NCBI GenBank assembly: GCA_036346275.1
Contig: CM070721.1
Span: 47,093,594 to 47,157,593, forward strand
DNA: 64,000 nucleotides
Direction: 5' to 3'
Source: Otatea glauca
Lineage: Eukaryota; Streptophyta; Magnoliopsida; Poales; Poaceae
The notes below the pieces were generated by a model, which searched no databases, was not told where the DNA came from, and worked only from the letters and a program-made list of their open reading frames with translations. How positions within the stretch are numbered: the stretch's first letter is position 1; every line of letters starts with the position of its first letter. Both the position numbers and the translations under genes were made by a program. Positions 1 through 10,479 of the stretch are shown here, one piece after another.

Positions 1-124
1 AATTATTGCTAAATTTGTTGGCACTCTTATACTTGGCCATAGAAAGAATGCCATTTGGGTGCCCAAAGCCTTGGTTACTAACCTCCAAGGACCCAAACAA
101 ATTTGGGTACCTAAAAAGGCTTGA
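1..124 (+). pseudogene. C-terminal tail of Copia gag
   Basis: Frame 2 reads a gag C-terminus with two copies of an I-W-V-P-K type motif and ends at TGA 122-124. Another in-frame stop (TAG 134-136) separates it from pol, which continues in the same frame. Stop-separated gag and pol in one frame occur in this lineage, so these stops may be native rather than decay. Only about 40 residues fall inside the window. Confidence 0.65.
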
Positions 125-136
125 TTTTCTTTCTAG

Positions 137-3100
137 GTGAATTACAAGATCGGCGGACGGCATTTGGTGTTGGATAGTGGATGCACTCAACATATGACCG
201 GTGACCGAAAAATATTCACTACATTTGAATCGGGAAATGGACAACATGACAAGATCACTTTTGAAGACAATAGTAAAGGAAAGGTATTAGGATTGGGTAA
301 AATCGCTATTTCAAATGACCTTTCTATTTCAAATGTTTCATTAGTTCAAACTTTAAATTTCAATTTGCTATCCGTAGCACAAATTTGTGACATTGGCCTT
401 ACTTGCATGTTTTCTAAGAATGGAGTAGTGATCTCTAAAGAAAATGATAATTCTTTAGTATTTAAAGGTTTTAGGTTTGGAAACATGTATTTAGTTGATT
501 TCACCTCAAATGAGTCATGTCTCCAAACATGTTTGATTGCAAAAACATCCTTAGGATGGTTATGGCATAGAAGACTAGCTCATGTTGGGATAATTCAACT
601 CAAAAAGTTTTTTAAAAATGATTTAGTTGTGGGCTTGAAAGATGTGAAGTTTGAGAAAAATAGACTTTGTAGTGCTTGTCAAGCCGGCAAGCAAGTGGCT
701 AGTTCTCATCCTTCAAACAGTATCATATCCACATCTAGATCATTAGAGCTCTTACATATGGATTTGTTTGGCCCGACAACCTATAAAAGTATTGGAGGTA
801 ATTCTTATTGTTTAGTTATTGTTGATGATTATTCAAGGTATACATGGGTTTTCTTTCTAGATGATAAATCTGAAACCTCTGGTATTTTCAAAAGTTTTGC
901 AAAAAGGGCTCAAAATGAATTTGATTTCAAAATAAAGAAAATCCGTAGTGACAATGGCTCCGAGTTCAAAAATACAAAAATTGAAGATTATTGTGATGAA
1001 CTTGGAATAAAACACGAGCTTTCCGCCACCTACACTCCGGAGCCAAATGGAGTTGTAGAATGAAAGAATCGAACACTAATCGCAATTGTAAGAACTATGC
1101 TTGATGAGTATGGCACTTCTGATAGTTTTTGGGCGGAAGCCATAAATGCCGCTTGCCATGCAACAAATAGGCTTTATTTGCATCGTCTTTTGAAAAAGAC
1201 TTCCTATGAGCTTCTTATTGGAATAAGACCAAACATCTCTTATTTTCAAGTTTTTTGTTGTAAATGCTATATTTTGAAAAAGGGTGTTCGACTTTTAAAA
1301 TTTCAAAGTCGTTGTGACGAAGGTTTCTTGCTTGGCTATTCCTCGAATAGTAAAGCATACCGCGTTTTTAACAAAAATAAAGGTTTTGTTGAAAAAACTT
1401 GTGATGTTGAGTTTGATGAAACTAATGGCTCTCAAGAAGAGCAAGAAAATTTGGAAGATGTAGGTAATGAAGGACTAAGAGAAGCAATGAAGAACATGAT
1501 GCTGGGAGATATCAAACCCAAGGAAGATGAAGATGATCAACCTTTATCCACTCAAGTTGAACTCTCTACTTCCACAATGCCAAGTCAAGTTAAATCTATA
1601 GATGTGGATGAGAAGGAGAATGATCAACAAGCTCAAACTCTACCTCAAAGAATTCATCATGGACTCGCCAAAGATCATCCAATAGATCAAATATTGGGTG
1701 ACGTTAGTAAGGGTGTTCAAACTAGATCTCGCGTCGCTTCTTTTTGTGAATATTATTCTTTTGTGTCTTCTTTTGAACCTACTCATATAGATGAAGCTCT
1801 AGATGACCCGGATTGGATGATCTCAATGCATGAAGAGCTCAACAACTTTGCTCGTAATGATGTATGGACACTAGTTGAAAGACCCAAGGATCACAACGTT
1901 ATTGGCACTAAATGGGTATTTCAAAACAAGCAAGATGAGAATGGTATTGTGGTAAGAAATAAAGCAAGATTAGTGGCGCAAGGCTTCACACAAATTGAAG
2001 GATTGGATTTTTGTGAAATCTTTGCACCCGTAGCTAGATTAGAAGCTATTAGAATTCTACTTGCCTTTGCATCTTGCTTTGATATCAAATTATTTCAAAA
2101 GGATGTAAAGAACGCATTCTTAAATGGATAAATATCCGAATTGGTATTTGTAGAACAACCTCCCAGTTTTGAAAACCTCAAACATCCAAACCATGTTTAC
2201 AAACTCTCTAAGGCGCTGTATGGTCTCAAACAAGCTCCTAGAGCACGGTATGAGCAGCTTAGAGATTTTGTCATGTCAAAAGGTTACAAAATTGGGAAGG
2301 TTGATACAACACTCTTTACAAAAATAATTGATGGAGAATTCTTTGTATGCCAAATTTATGTTGATGATATTATATTTGGTTCTACTAACGAAGGCTTTTG
2401 CAAGGAATTCGGTGATATGATGTCTAGGGAATTTGAAATGTCAATGATTGGAGAATTGAGCTTTTTTCTTGGACTTCAAATCAAGCAACTCAAAAATGGG
2501 ACATTCGTGAGTCAAACCAAGTATGTGAAAGATTTGCTCAAGAGGTTCAGCATGGTAGACTCAAAGCCTATCAAGACTCCAATGACTTCCAACGGGCATC
2601 TTGATCTAAATGAGGAAGGTAAACCGGTAGACTTAAAGCTTTATCGCTCTATGATTGGAAGTTTACTTTATCTCACCGCATCTAGGTCCGATATCATATT
2701 TAGTGTTTGCATGTGTGCTCGTTTTCAAGCTTCACCTAAAGAGTGTCATTTAGTAGCTGTTAAGAGGATTCTAAGATATTTAAAGCATTCCTCAAATATA
2801 GGGTTATGGCATCCTAAAGGTGCTAAATTTGATTTAATTGGATATTCGGACTCGGATTATGCGGATTGCAAAGTGGATAGAAAGAGCACCTTCGAGAGTT
2901 GCCAATTTCTAGGTAGATCACCTGCTTCTTGGTTTTCCAAGAAACAAAATTCCGTAGCTCTATCCACCGCCAAAGCCGAATACATTTCCACCAATAGTTG
3001 TTGCGCGCAATTATTATGGATGAGGCAAACCTTAATGGATTATGGAATAAATTTTAAAAATGTGTCTCTATTATGTGATAATGAAAGTGCCGTTAAAATA

Positions 3101-3309
3101 GCCAACAACCCGATCCAACACTCAAGAACTAAACATATAGAATTCGTCATCATTTCCTGAGAGATCATGTTAGCAAAGGAGATATTGTGATTAGTCATAT
3201 TAGAACAGAAGATCAATTAGCAGATATCCTAACCAAGCCCTTAGATGAAGCTCATTTTTTTAAATTGACGAATGAATTAAATGTCATAGATATCTCAAAT
3301 GTGGTTTAA
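137..3309 (+). pseudogene. Copia pol polyprotein, nearly intact
   Basis: One frame carries the whole pol. The protease active site D-S-G lies near base 173. The GAG-pre-integrase zinc site (H, H, C-x2-C) lies about 565-690, followed by the D,D-35-E integrase core to about 1060. Reverse transcriptase begins near 1790 and has the catalytic Y-V-D-D at about 2359, and RNase H follows to 3309. Only three lesions are visible: TGA at 1061-1063 where the family has an arginine (a CGA to TGA change fits deamination of a methylated C), TAA at 2129-2131 where a tyrosine is expected, and a one-base deletion near 3143. Downstream of that deletion the RNase H tail reads on to TAA 3307-3309. The few lesions suggest a fairly recent copy that is probably inactive. 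Confidence 0.9.
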
Positions 3310-4377
3310 ATATTTGTACCATGGTTGATCTTTATTGGATATTTATTTGGATCTTATTTAATGTTCCTTAATTCTTTAAATATGGCACACATTAAGGGGG
3401 AGTATTTTACTCTTCATATGTTTTCTACATTTGCAAAAATGTGAAAATTTTAAAATTAGTGCTCTATGCTTCAAAAGAGTAATTCTAAATCATATTAAGT
3501 CAAAATCCATGAAACTATCCTATTTTGAATTATTCTTCACCTTAAAAATTATTATTATATAAGGTTGGGATGCTCATATATGTTTTCAATCAAAATTTGA
3601 AACCATATGAGCTATTTCAACTCATTTGGTCTTTTTGGATGATTTTTTTAGCCTATCAGGCTATTAAGTCCGGTAGCATTGCCCATACATGGGCGGTAGC
3701 ACCGGAGCAAGGTACTACCGGCCTGGAGGCGGTAGCACCGGATTTATTGGGTTTGGGGGGTTAAGTCGTGTGCGGTGCTACCGTTTTCTCCTCTATCATC
3801 ATACCGCACCGATGCTTTCTCTCTCCTCTTCATTCCCCTCTCTTTCTCCACTCAAAATTTCTCAAGTAATTCAAAATCTTCTTCTTGCAAATCAATTCCT
3901 CGAGTTCCTCTCCCCTTAGGTAACTCATCTCTCTATTTTTATTCATCAAAAATCCTTCCTTTTGGCATGCCCTAGATTATTTTCAATATCTTTAGGGTTC
4001 TTGTGAAATGTAGCAACATTAGTGGTAATTTTGTTAAAATTTGTGGATGGAATGAGTGTAATGAAGATTATCTATGTTATTAGATAAATTTCCTTGGATC
4101 AAATCACTCAAAACCACAAGTTTTGTCAAAACTAGGTTTCAATCACAAATTGATCGGTGCTACCGGTCTCTGTGCGGTAACACCGACCTATGTTCGGTGC
4201 TACCGATCCTGTATGTGCGGTAGCACCGTCGCAAGCCTAGTGCTATCGAACTAGCATGGGCGGTAGCACCGGGATTGCAGTCAAATTGTGCACAAACACT
4301 GTTTTTCACAAGATTATCTATCTCTAGGGCATATAACCTTGATCTCACTCCTTCATTTCCTTCTTTATATCCAGTAA
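3310..4377 (+). other. Sirevirus 3' internal non-coding segment
   Basis: No convincing gene is present. The stretch holds the first polypurine tract just after pol. It also holds two clusters of the CGGTAGCACCG / CGGTGCTACCG palindromic motif (about 3690-3785 and 4155-4275), the same motif that fills the LTR. The short ORFs here are driven by that repeat. Confidence 0.6.
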
Positions 4378-5475
4378 TCATGCCTAAGACCCGAGGTACG
4401 GGCTCTTACAAGAAAATTGCGGCAAATAGAGGTCGCCCTCTTCCTCCTCAAGCTTCAGACAGTGAGGATGATATTCCCATAGCCTCAAGACGTCGCGAAG
4501 TCAGACAAAAGAGTAAGCGAGACATTGGTGGCAGCTCAAAAGCAATCCAAATGAAAACAAGTTGAACCAGAATCTAATAGTGAGGAAACAGACGAAGATA
4601 ATCCTATGGATGTTGATATGGGTGGAAGTGGAGATGAGGATTTGGGAAATGAATAAGAGAATTTTGACAATTTTGATCCATCTATCAATCTGAGAAAAAT
4701 TAAAGGTGACACCTTCTTCTCTCTTAGACAAGCTAACCAATACATGCTGCCTAGAAATGAACAGAGGATAGATTTAGAACCATTTTTTAGCAAAAAGCAT
4801 ATTATGAAATCTACAAGAATAAGGGATTTGTTGATCATAAATGGATACTGGGAGCATATTAGAAAGATTCCTCTGTTTGTTGGAGTTCCTGAATTATTTC
4901 ATGGTGCTGGCTTATCAGACTTTGTGAGTAAGAAATGTGACTACAATGATGATCTGGTGAGGCAATTTTATGCTACAATGTATGTCTATGAGTCTTTTGA
5001 TGCTGTCATCTGGATGACAGATGCCGCAGTGCATACAGTTACGAAGAGTGAGATAGAGGAGGCATGGGGGATTTACCATAGTGGATATTCAAATATACAC
5101 AGTGACATAGTACTTTCCCTTGCCAGGCAATTTGAATTCTATGACCTAGCTGCTTCGGTCAAGCGTTCAGGTAAAATGATGCATCTCCTTCCCTCATTGA
5201 GCCTCATCAATAGGATCATCAGGGTTACCGTTCATCCAAAGAGCGGATTGTAGTTGACTTCATGATTAGGGAAGGAGATGTGCATATAAGCCTCATCTCT
5301 AGGGGGAGTTTTGATTTAAATATCATGATTTAATAGCTTGTTGTTTCAAGAAGCAAAATCTTATTAAAACTCAAATTCTTGACGAAAATAACAATTTCAT
5401 CTGTTGCATAGTCAAAATCAATTTCAATTTAATTATCACTTTGAGGTTGTTATCAATTACCAAAAAGGAGGATAT
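3392..5475 (+). other. Multiple polypurine tracts of the Sirevirus
   Basis: Purine runs suited to plus-strand priming occur at 3392-3402 (TTAAGGGGGAG), 5300-5308 (TAGGGGGAG) and 5462-5472 (AAAAAGGAGGA). The last lies three bases from the 3' LTR and is the likely functional primer. Several such tracts in the 3' internal region are a known Sirevirus feature. Confidence 0.6.
4378..5253 (+). pseudogene. Extra ORF in the envelope position of the Sirevirus
   Basis: A start at 4380 opens a basic N-terminus with an acidic serine/aspartate patch (S-D-S-E-D-D). The product continues, with a frame change near 4560 and a stop near 4655, into a 169-residue open stretch (4744-5253). That stretch resembles the domain annotated in plants as putative plant transposon protein, found in the additional ORF of Sirevirus and other grass retroelements. 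No signal peptide or membrane segment is evident, so env-like here means position, not proven function. It lies between two polypurine tracts, after pol and before the 3' LTR. At least one frameshift and one stop make it a pseudogene. Confidence 0.6.
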
Positions 5476-5869
5476 TGAAAGCATCTAGGCCCCCAAGTTG
5501 ATTTGGTTTTGATAATTAATGACAACTTTGGTTAAATGACTAATATTTTTCTTGAGAATATTGAAAATAGGTTAGTCCCAGGTTTGGTGATCATGGAAGC
5601 ATAAAGAATGGTGCAAAAGAAAATCAATACATCAAGAAAGTGAAAAGGTATAAATATAAGGACATTTCTCTAGCTTTTGGCCGATCTCGGAGTTTGGAGA
5701 AAAGATCGGGTTGCTAGAATTAGGGTCGTACTATAAAGAGGGGCCTTGACGATTGTCTTGATGTCATCTAGGGTTTAAAGGCTCAAATCTATTCTTAAGA
5801 TCATGCATCATGTCATACAAAAATTCAGATTGAAAATTCATTTCAGTTGAAAGAAAAGAATCTGTAAAT

Positions 5870-6560
5870 CCGGTGCTACTGCCCATGGTAGGGCGGTGCT
5901 ACCGGGCAAATGGGCAAGCTGTAGCACCGTCCTTAATGCCTGGTGTGAAAATTCCAGAGGGATGGTTTTTGAGCATTTTGGGCCATCCGGTGCTACCGCC
6001 CATGGCAGCCCGGTGCTACCGGGGAAGCGGTAGCACCAGCCCTAGAGCGGTGTGAAAAAAAACCCGAGAAGGGTATTTTTGGGACCAGACAGGACAGTAT
6101 ACCACCCATAGTAGCACGGTGCTACCGGGCGAGCGGTAGCACCGGCCCTCAATCCGGTGCAAAAATTCCAAAGAACTCCATTTTTGGGCAATCGGGCGGT
6201 CCGGTGCTACCGCCCATGGTAGCGTGGTGCTACCGGGCGAGCGGTAGCACCGGCCCCTTAGCCTGATGTGATAATTCCAGAGAGCATCCTTTTGTGCTCT
6301 CTGGAAGCCCGGTGCTACCGCCCATGGTAGTGCGGTGCTACCGGGTGCGCGGAGCACCGGCCCCTCAGCCCGGTGCTTTAATTCCAGAGAAGACAAATGT
6401 GACGAAGTAAAAATAAAAAGGGTCCAGTGCTACCTGTCCTAGTTGGGCGGTAGCACCGGACCCTCTGTAACAGCCTCTAGCAAGCGCATTTAATGCACTA
6501 TTCTAACCGTTGGAATGGAACCCGGTGCTACCGGTCCTACATGGGCGGTAGCACCAGAAA
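5870..6560 (+). repeat. Tandem array with palindromic CGGTAGCACCG core in the LTR
   Basis: About five units start near 5871, 5988, 6105, 6202 and 6310, spaced roughly 100-117 bases. Each holds GGTGCTACCG, a CCCATGG-centred stretch, GGTGCTACCG again and then CGGTAGCACCGG, so each can fold on itself. Units are joined by a conserved linker ending in ATTCCAGAGA. Two more inverted pairs follow to about 6560. Palindromic LTR arrays are reported in maize Sireviruses. Confidence 0.8.
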
Positions 6561-6611
6561 ATCTGATTTAAGCCTAATTTGAGCTCCAACGGCTAAAAAA
6601 ATTGGTGGGGC

Positions 6612-6619
6612 TATAAATA
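6612..6619 (+). promoter_or_regulatory. TATA box of the Sirevirus LTR
   Basis: TATAAATA sits just after the palindromic array and ahead of a stretch suited to the R region, with a short GC-rich sequence following. It is the likely core promoter of the element. Confidence 0.6.
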
Positions 6620-7399
6620 CACCCCGACCTGCATTCTAGAGTCTCTCTTGGTCCTTATTGATGATATTTGAGCTTTAGAAGGTGCTCTCTACTCTTTAGT
6701 GCAATCAATTCTCTTTTGAGAGTGTGAGGAGTAAGTTTGAGTGTTGCATTTAGTGATTGAGCCTTTAGACACTCAAATTTGACTTTAAACAAGCGTCAAG
6801 GTTTATTACTCTTGGAGGTTGCCGCCTCCTAGACGGCTTGGAGGCGATCGTGCACAGTGAACTTCTCAACGAAGATTGTGAGAAGCCCCGGCAAGTTGTG
6901 AAGGCCGGAGTTCGTCTACCCGGAGCGGGGAAGAACTACCTTAGTGATCGAGAAAGGCTCAAGCAAGTGGAGCCGGCTTGACGTGGTTCAAGTCACGTCA
7001 ACGTGGAGTAGGGGAGACCGGCAAGTCTTCGAGACCACGGGTCAAAAATCTTGTCTCTTACTCTGTTGTGATTTGTCTTTTTCATTCTTGTGATAAATTT
7101 CATTACTAGCAAAATTGAGTAGACTATTTGTGGTTAGAATTGATTTTGCTATACTTGAATTGATTAAGTGCTTTAGGTGATTGCTAGAGATTATAGTTGT
7201 GAATTTGCAATTATTGCTTCTATATCTTAGCGTCTTTCTTAAATGCAAATTAGATTCGAAAAATTTAGAAACCTCCTATTCACCCCCCCTCTAGTTGGTC
7301 ATCCTTGATCCTACACAGGGTGACGATGTGTCATGGCTCGTTGCCTCATCATCCTACAAAACAAATCAATTGTAAAAAAATACTCAAAATCCTATAACA

Positions 7400-10100
7400 G
7401 TGATAGACTTATTTTGTATAGTGCGATACTCACAGCGTATAGGTTCGTATAATAGAAATATCGACGGCTTTCCTGTTGTACAAAAAGAACAAATCCTCGA
7501 AACTCATTGGGAATGTCCTATCCTCCTAGCGGTGGAATTGTCTCCCTCGATACCTTATATGGAAATCGGTGTGATGCTCAGTGCCATCTACCTCTTTGGC
7601 CTTGTCAATATACCATCCATGGAGCAAGCGAGCGGCATAGGGTAGAGCATTCAATTGGTTGCTTGGGAGAAGGGGTTTTCCATATATGTACCCCTTCTAT
7701 TTTTTAGGGGGCTCTGTGGCTTTCTGTTTTTTAGTGGGCTCTGTGGCCTTCTGTTTTTCTGAGGGCTCTGTGGCCTTTGTCAACTTTGCATTCTCAACAG
7801 AAGGAGTCTCTGAGGTCTCCTGTGCTTCTTTGTTCAGCAACTTAGTCCTTTTGTACACCGGCTCACACTTCGTTCAAGTCGACTTGGATGGAGGAGTCGT
7901 GTTGGTGGTGGGAGCAGATAGGCCCACTAGGGTTCGCCGATGATGTAGAAACATACAAAGCACATGCATATGTAAGTAGGTACATGTGTTGTAGTACTAG
8001 AAAGATCGAAAAAACTTGAGGGATTTTTACCTTGTGCAGTACGACATCTGTCGTGGGCCACTTGATGAACAACATCCGTGCTTACCCGAGAGTGGTGATA
8101 TCTTCGTTCAGCGGGAACACCATCACATGAGACAGGAAGTTATCATGAACATAGTCCACATGTACCCTCATGTAGCCCTTCCCCAAAGGGTCACCATGCA
8201 ACATGTCAGTCCCCTTGCATGGAAATGCAACTATGCGTCCAGCCTCAACGGGAAATCTATCTTCAAGCACGATGAGTTGGCACTTGGCAAGCACCTGCAA
8301 GAAGTGCACAACTTGATCAGAAAAAAATGTTTAGCTTACTCTCGTACTTTTAAGTCAGAAACTTTTATTACCTTTATCTCGGGACCTGATTGATCATTTT
8401 TGGAAGCCTAGTTGCTAGGGCAAGGCACCGACCCTTCTATGACAGGCAAGCCCATCTAACTCTGACTATTAAAGATCATCGCCATCATCTCGACCTTCGG
8501 GAGCTTCTCATGTACCACCATCTGGGCCTCACGTGCCATCATCTCCTTCCTCATCTCCTCCTTCAGCTACTCCTTCAGCTTGGCCTTGAGGCGCTCCTCA
8601 CGTGCTTGCTATGATCTTGCAATGGCACTGGCAGCGTCCTCGCTAAAACCCAGTTGCGTGCCCGCTCCTCACATATCTCGAAGTAAGGTATCACTGTCCC
8701 AGAGAGGGTACACTCCTCGGTTAGTCGTGCTCATTCTGCCTTCTTCCCTTCATAGCCGGCGGAACCGAGGTAGTACGTGTGTGTATTGTGCCTCTGGATG
8801 GGAATGTTCTTCTCTCTCAGCTCCTACGTCTGGGGCATACTCTTCATCATATTGAACTCCTCCCAAACATCGGGAGTCATAAACGAATATTTTTTAAGGG
8901 AGTACGACCTTTCAGCACGTACTCAGTCGTCATGATAACCCTGAAGTGCCTTAAAGACACACCTATTCTTTTTAAGGTGTACGACCTCGCTTTGCTTTCA
9001 TGTTCCTTCGATATAATCCATTTCCCCTGTCATTGCAACATCGAAAAGGGTTAGAGCATTTCACAATTAGGTCACAGGTTGAGAAAGAAGAATTACTATG
9101 TTACTTTAATTTTGTTCCACAGCAAATCCTTCTACTCGGTACTGACATCCTTCCTCTAGTCTGGAACTGTGATCGACACTCTCTCCCTCACCAATTGGCC
9201 GAGACAAGGTCGGTACCTTGCCTTACACTTGGGAGGACCTATACAAACCCACGTGGCATCAAACTGGAGAACCTACGACATTCTCCCTGTAGCCTCTTTA
9301 TTCGGTTCTCAGGCCTTTCTATTCGGTCGGGCGATGGGCTGGTGCTCTCTCTATTGTGACATTGTAAAAAATGAAATTGGAAGCCATATACATGCTGAAA
9401 ATTAAGATCATACAATCTACTCAAGCTAGAAAATTCCATGATTGGAATAGCTACAATCTACTCAAGCTACTCAAATATAGAGACTATAATCTAATCAATC
9501 ATTTACTAGAAATTAAGATCATTTCATTGTTCAAATGATCAAAATTTAGATTGTGTACTGTTCAGCCAAGCAATAATGAAGATTATCTATAACAGTTCAA
9601 TCATATGAACATCAAACTAGGTACTGAAGATAATGATCAACCTAGTCAATATCAAGATATAATCAAATGAACATCAAACTATGTACTAAAGATAATGATT
9701 AAGCTCAAAGACAGTGAAGCACAAGCAATACTTTCTAGCATCAATAGGTAATAATCCTTTCTAGCTATACTTTAATTGTTTAATTCATCAGTAGAACTAT
9801 TGCATCATTGAGCATACAACCAGGCAACACAAACTGAGAATGATTATGAGAATACTCACTAAGGAACAAGCACTCAAAGCTTGTTTAGATGATAGAGCAA
9901 GGCACAACAAAATTGCCATGGGGGAGGACGCCGTGGGTAGAGGAGGTCACCGAGGAGGAGGAGGACACCGGGGGGTGGAGGTCACCGAGGACGAGGAGGA
10001 CGTTGGGGGGAGGACACCAATGCTGGGAGGAGGTCACCAAGGGGGACGAGGTCATCGATGCTGGGGCAAGGGTTTGGGAGAGATAGCGCGTATGGGATGA
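7400..10100 (-). pseudogene. CACTA-associated protein gene with DUF8039-like domain
   Basis: Reading the minus strand from the right, a proline-rich start (about 10100-9890) is followed by a poorly preserved middle (about 9400-8700) and a charged helix rich in K-E-E-M-R-K-E-M (about 8600-8480). Next comes a domain matching the plant transposon-linked family I know as DUF8039 (8309-7990, including D-M-L-H and V-D-Y-V motifs and ending in F-I-K-W-P). Then there is a K/P/E-rich linker with three A-T-E-P repeats (about 7850-7700) and a C-terminal block with W-Y (about 7680-7500). A frameshift splits the domain near 8078 and the reading frame breaks often. These proteins accompany TNP2 in grass CACTA elements; their exact role is not settled. 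Confidence 0.6.
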
Positions 10101-10162
10101 TAGGGTTTGAGATGTGAGCGGGTGCGAAGGGGAAGAGGCGGGAGGGTGAAATTTTATAAGAG

Positions 10163-10388
10163 ATTTATGTATTATCTCTATCGGTTCTATGCTCGAAATT
10201 GATAGAGATAACTACTACATCTCTATCAGTCCCGAGCATTGAACCGATAGAGATGTACTAGTTATCGCTATCAGTTTCGAGCATTGAATCGATAGAGATA
10301 ATACGTTCATATCTATCGGTTCAACGCTCAGAATCGATAGAGATCACATATCTCTATCGGTTCTGAGTGTGGAACTGATAGAGATAAA
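10163..10388. repeat. Subterminal-type inverted repeats of a CACTA element
   Basis: Copies of a unit close to ATCTCTATCGGTTC occur in both orientations about every 20-35 bases (about nine copies). Arrays like this bind the element-encoded protein at CACTA ends. Their position between the two coding segments suggests an element end here. Confidence 0.7.
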
Positions 10389-10479
10389 TCCACCTTGTTT
10401 TTCTGGAACAGCACAAAATATAGAAAACAAACATACTTAACTGGAGTATACATGTATTATCTCTATTTACAATACACAT

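Larger units (their letters stand above)
1..7317 (+). mobile_element. Sirevirus-like Ty1/Copia retrotransposon, 5' end outside the window
   Basis: The order is gag tail, protease, GAG-pre-integrase, integrase, reverse transcriptase, RNase H, an extra ORF in the env position, polypurine tracts and a 3' LTR. Integrase before reverse transcriptase is the Copia order. The long extra segment between RNase H and the LTR, repeated polypurine tracts and a palindrome-rich LTR are described hallmarks of Sireviruses, and I rest the lineage call on these. The 5' LTR, primer site and most of gag lie left of base 1. The sequence to its right is CACTA DNA, so the element probably inserted into that transposon. 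The target duplication cannot be checked because the left flank is missing. Confidence 0.9.
5476..7317 (+). repeat. 3' LTR of the Sirevirus-like Copia
   Basis: The LTR opens with TGAAAGCATCTAGGC right after a polypurine tract and closes with a C-rich stretch and CCTTGATCCTACACA, the usual 3' end of this family in grasses. CA falls at 7315 or 7317. It is about 1.84 kb long and holds a palindromic array (5870-6560) and a TATA box (6612). Confidence 0.8.
7318..10410 (-). mobile_element. CACTA (En/Spm) element segment A
   Basis: Minus-strand coding remains (DUF8039-type gene) lie next to a proline-rich first exon and then an array of short inverted repeats at 10163-10388. The same order (proline-rich exon, subterminal repeats, terminus) is seen at the right end of the CACTA element at 26430-26875. 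By analogy the right end of segment A falls near 10395-10410, where a CCAGAAAAAC-type inverted end is left without its CACTA tip. The left end is lost at the Sirevirus junction. Alternatively segments A and B are one element with internal repeats. Confidence 0.55.

Noticed and set aside
5870..6560. Regularly spaced palindromic repeats that could suggest a CRISPR-like array
   Set aside because: The DNA is plant nuclear, the spacers are conserved rather than unique, and the array lies in an LTR with a TATA box.
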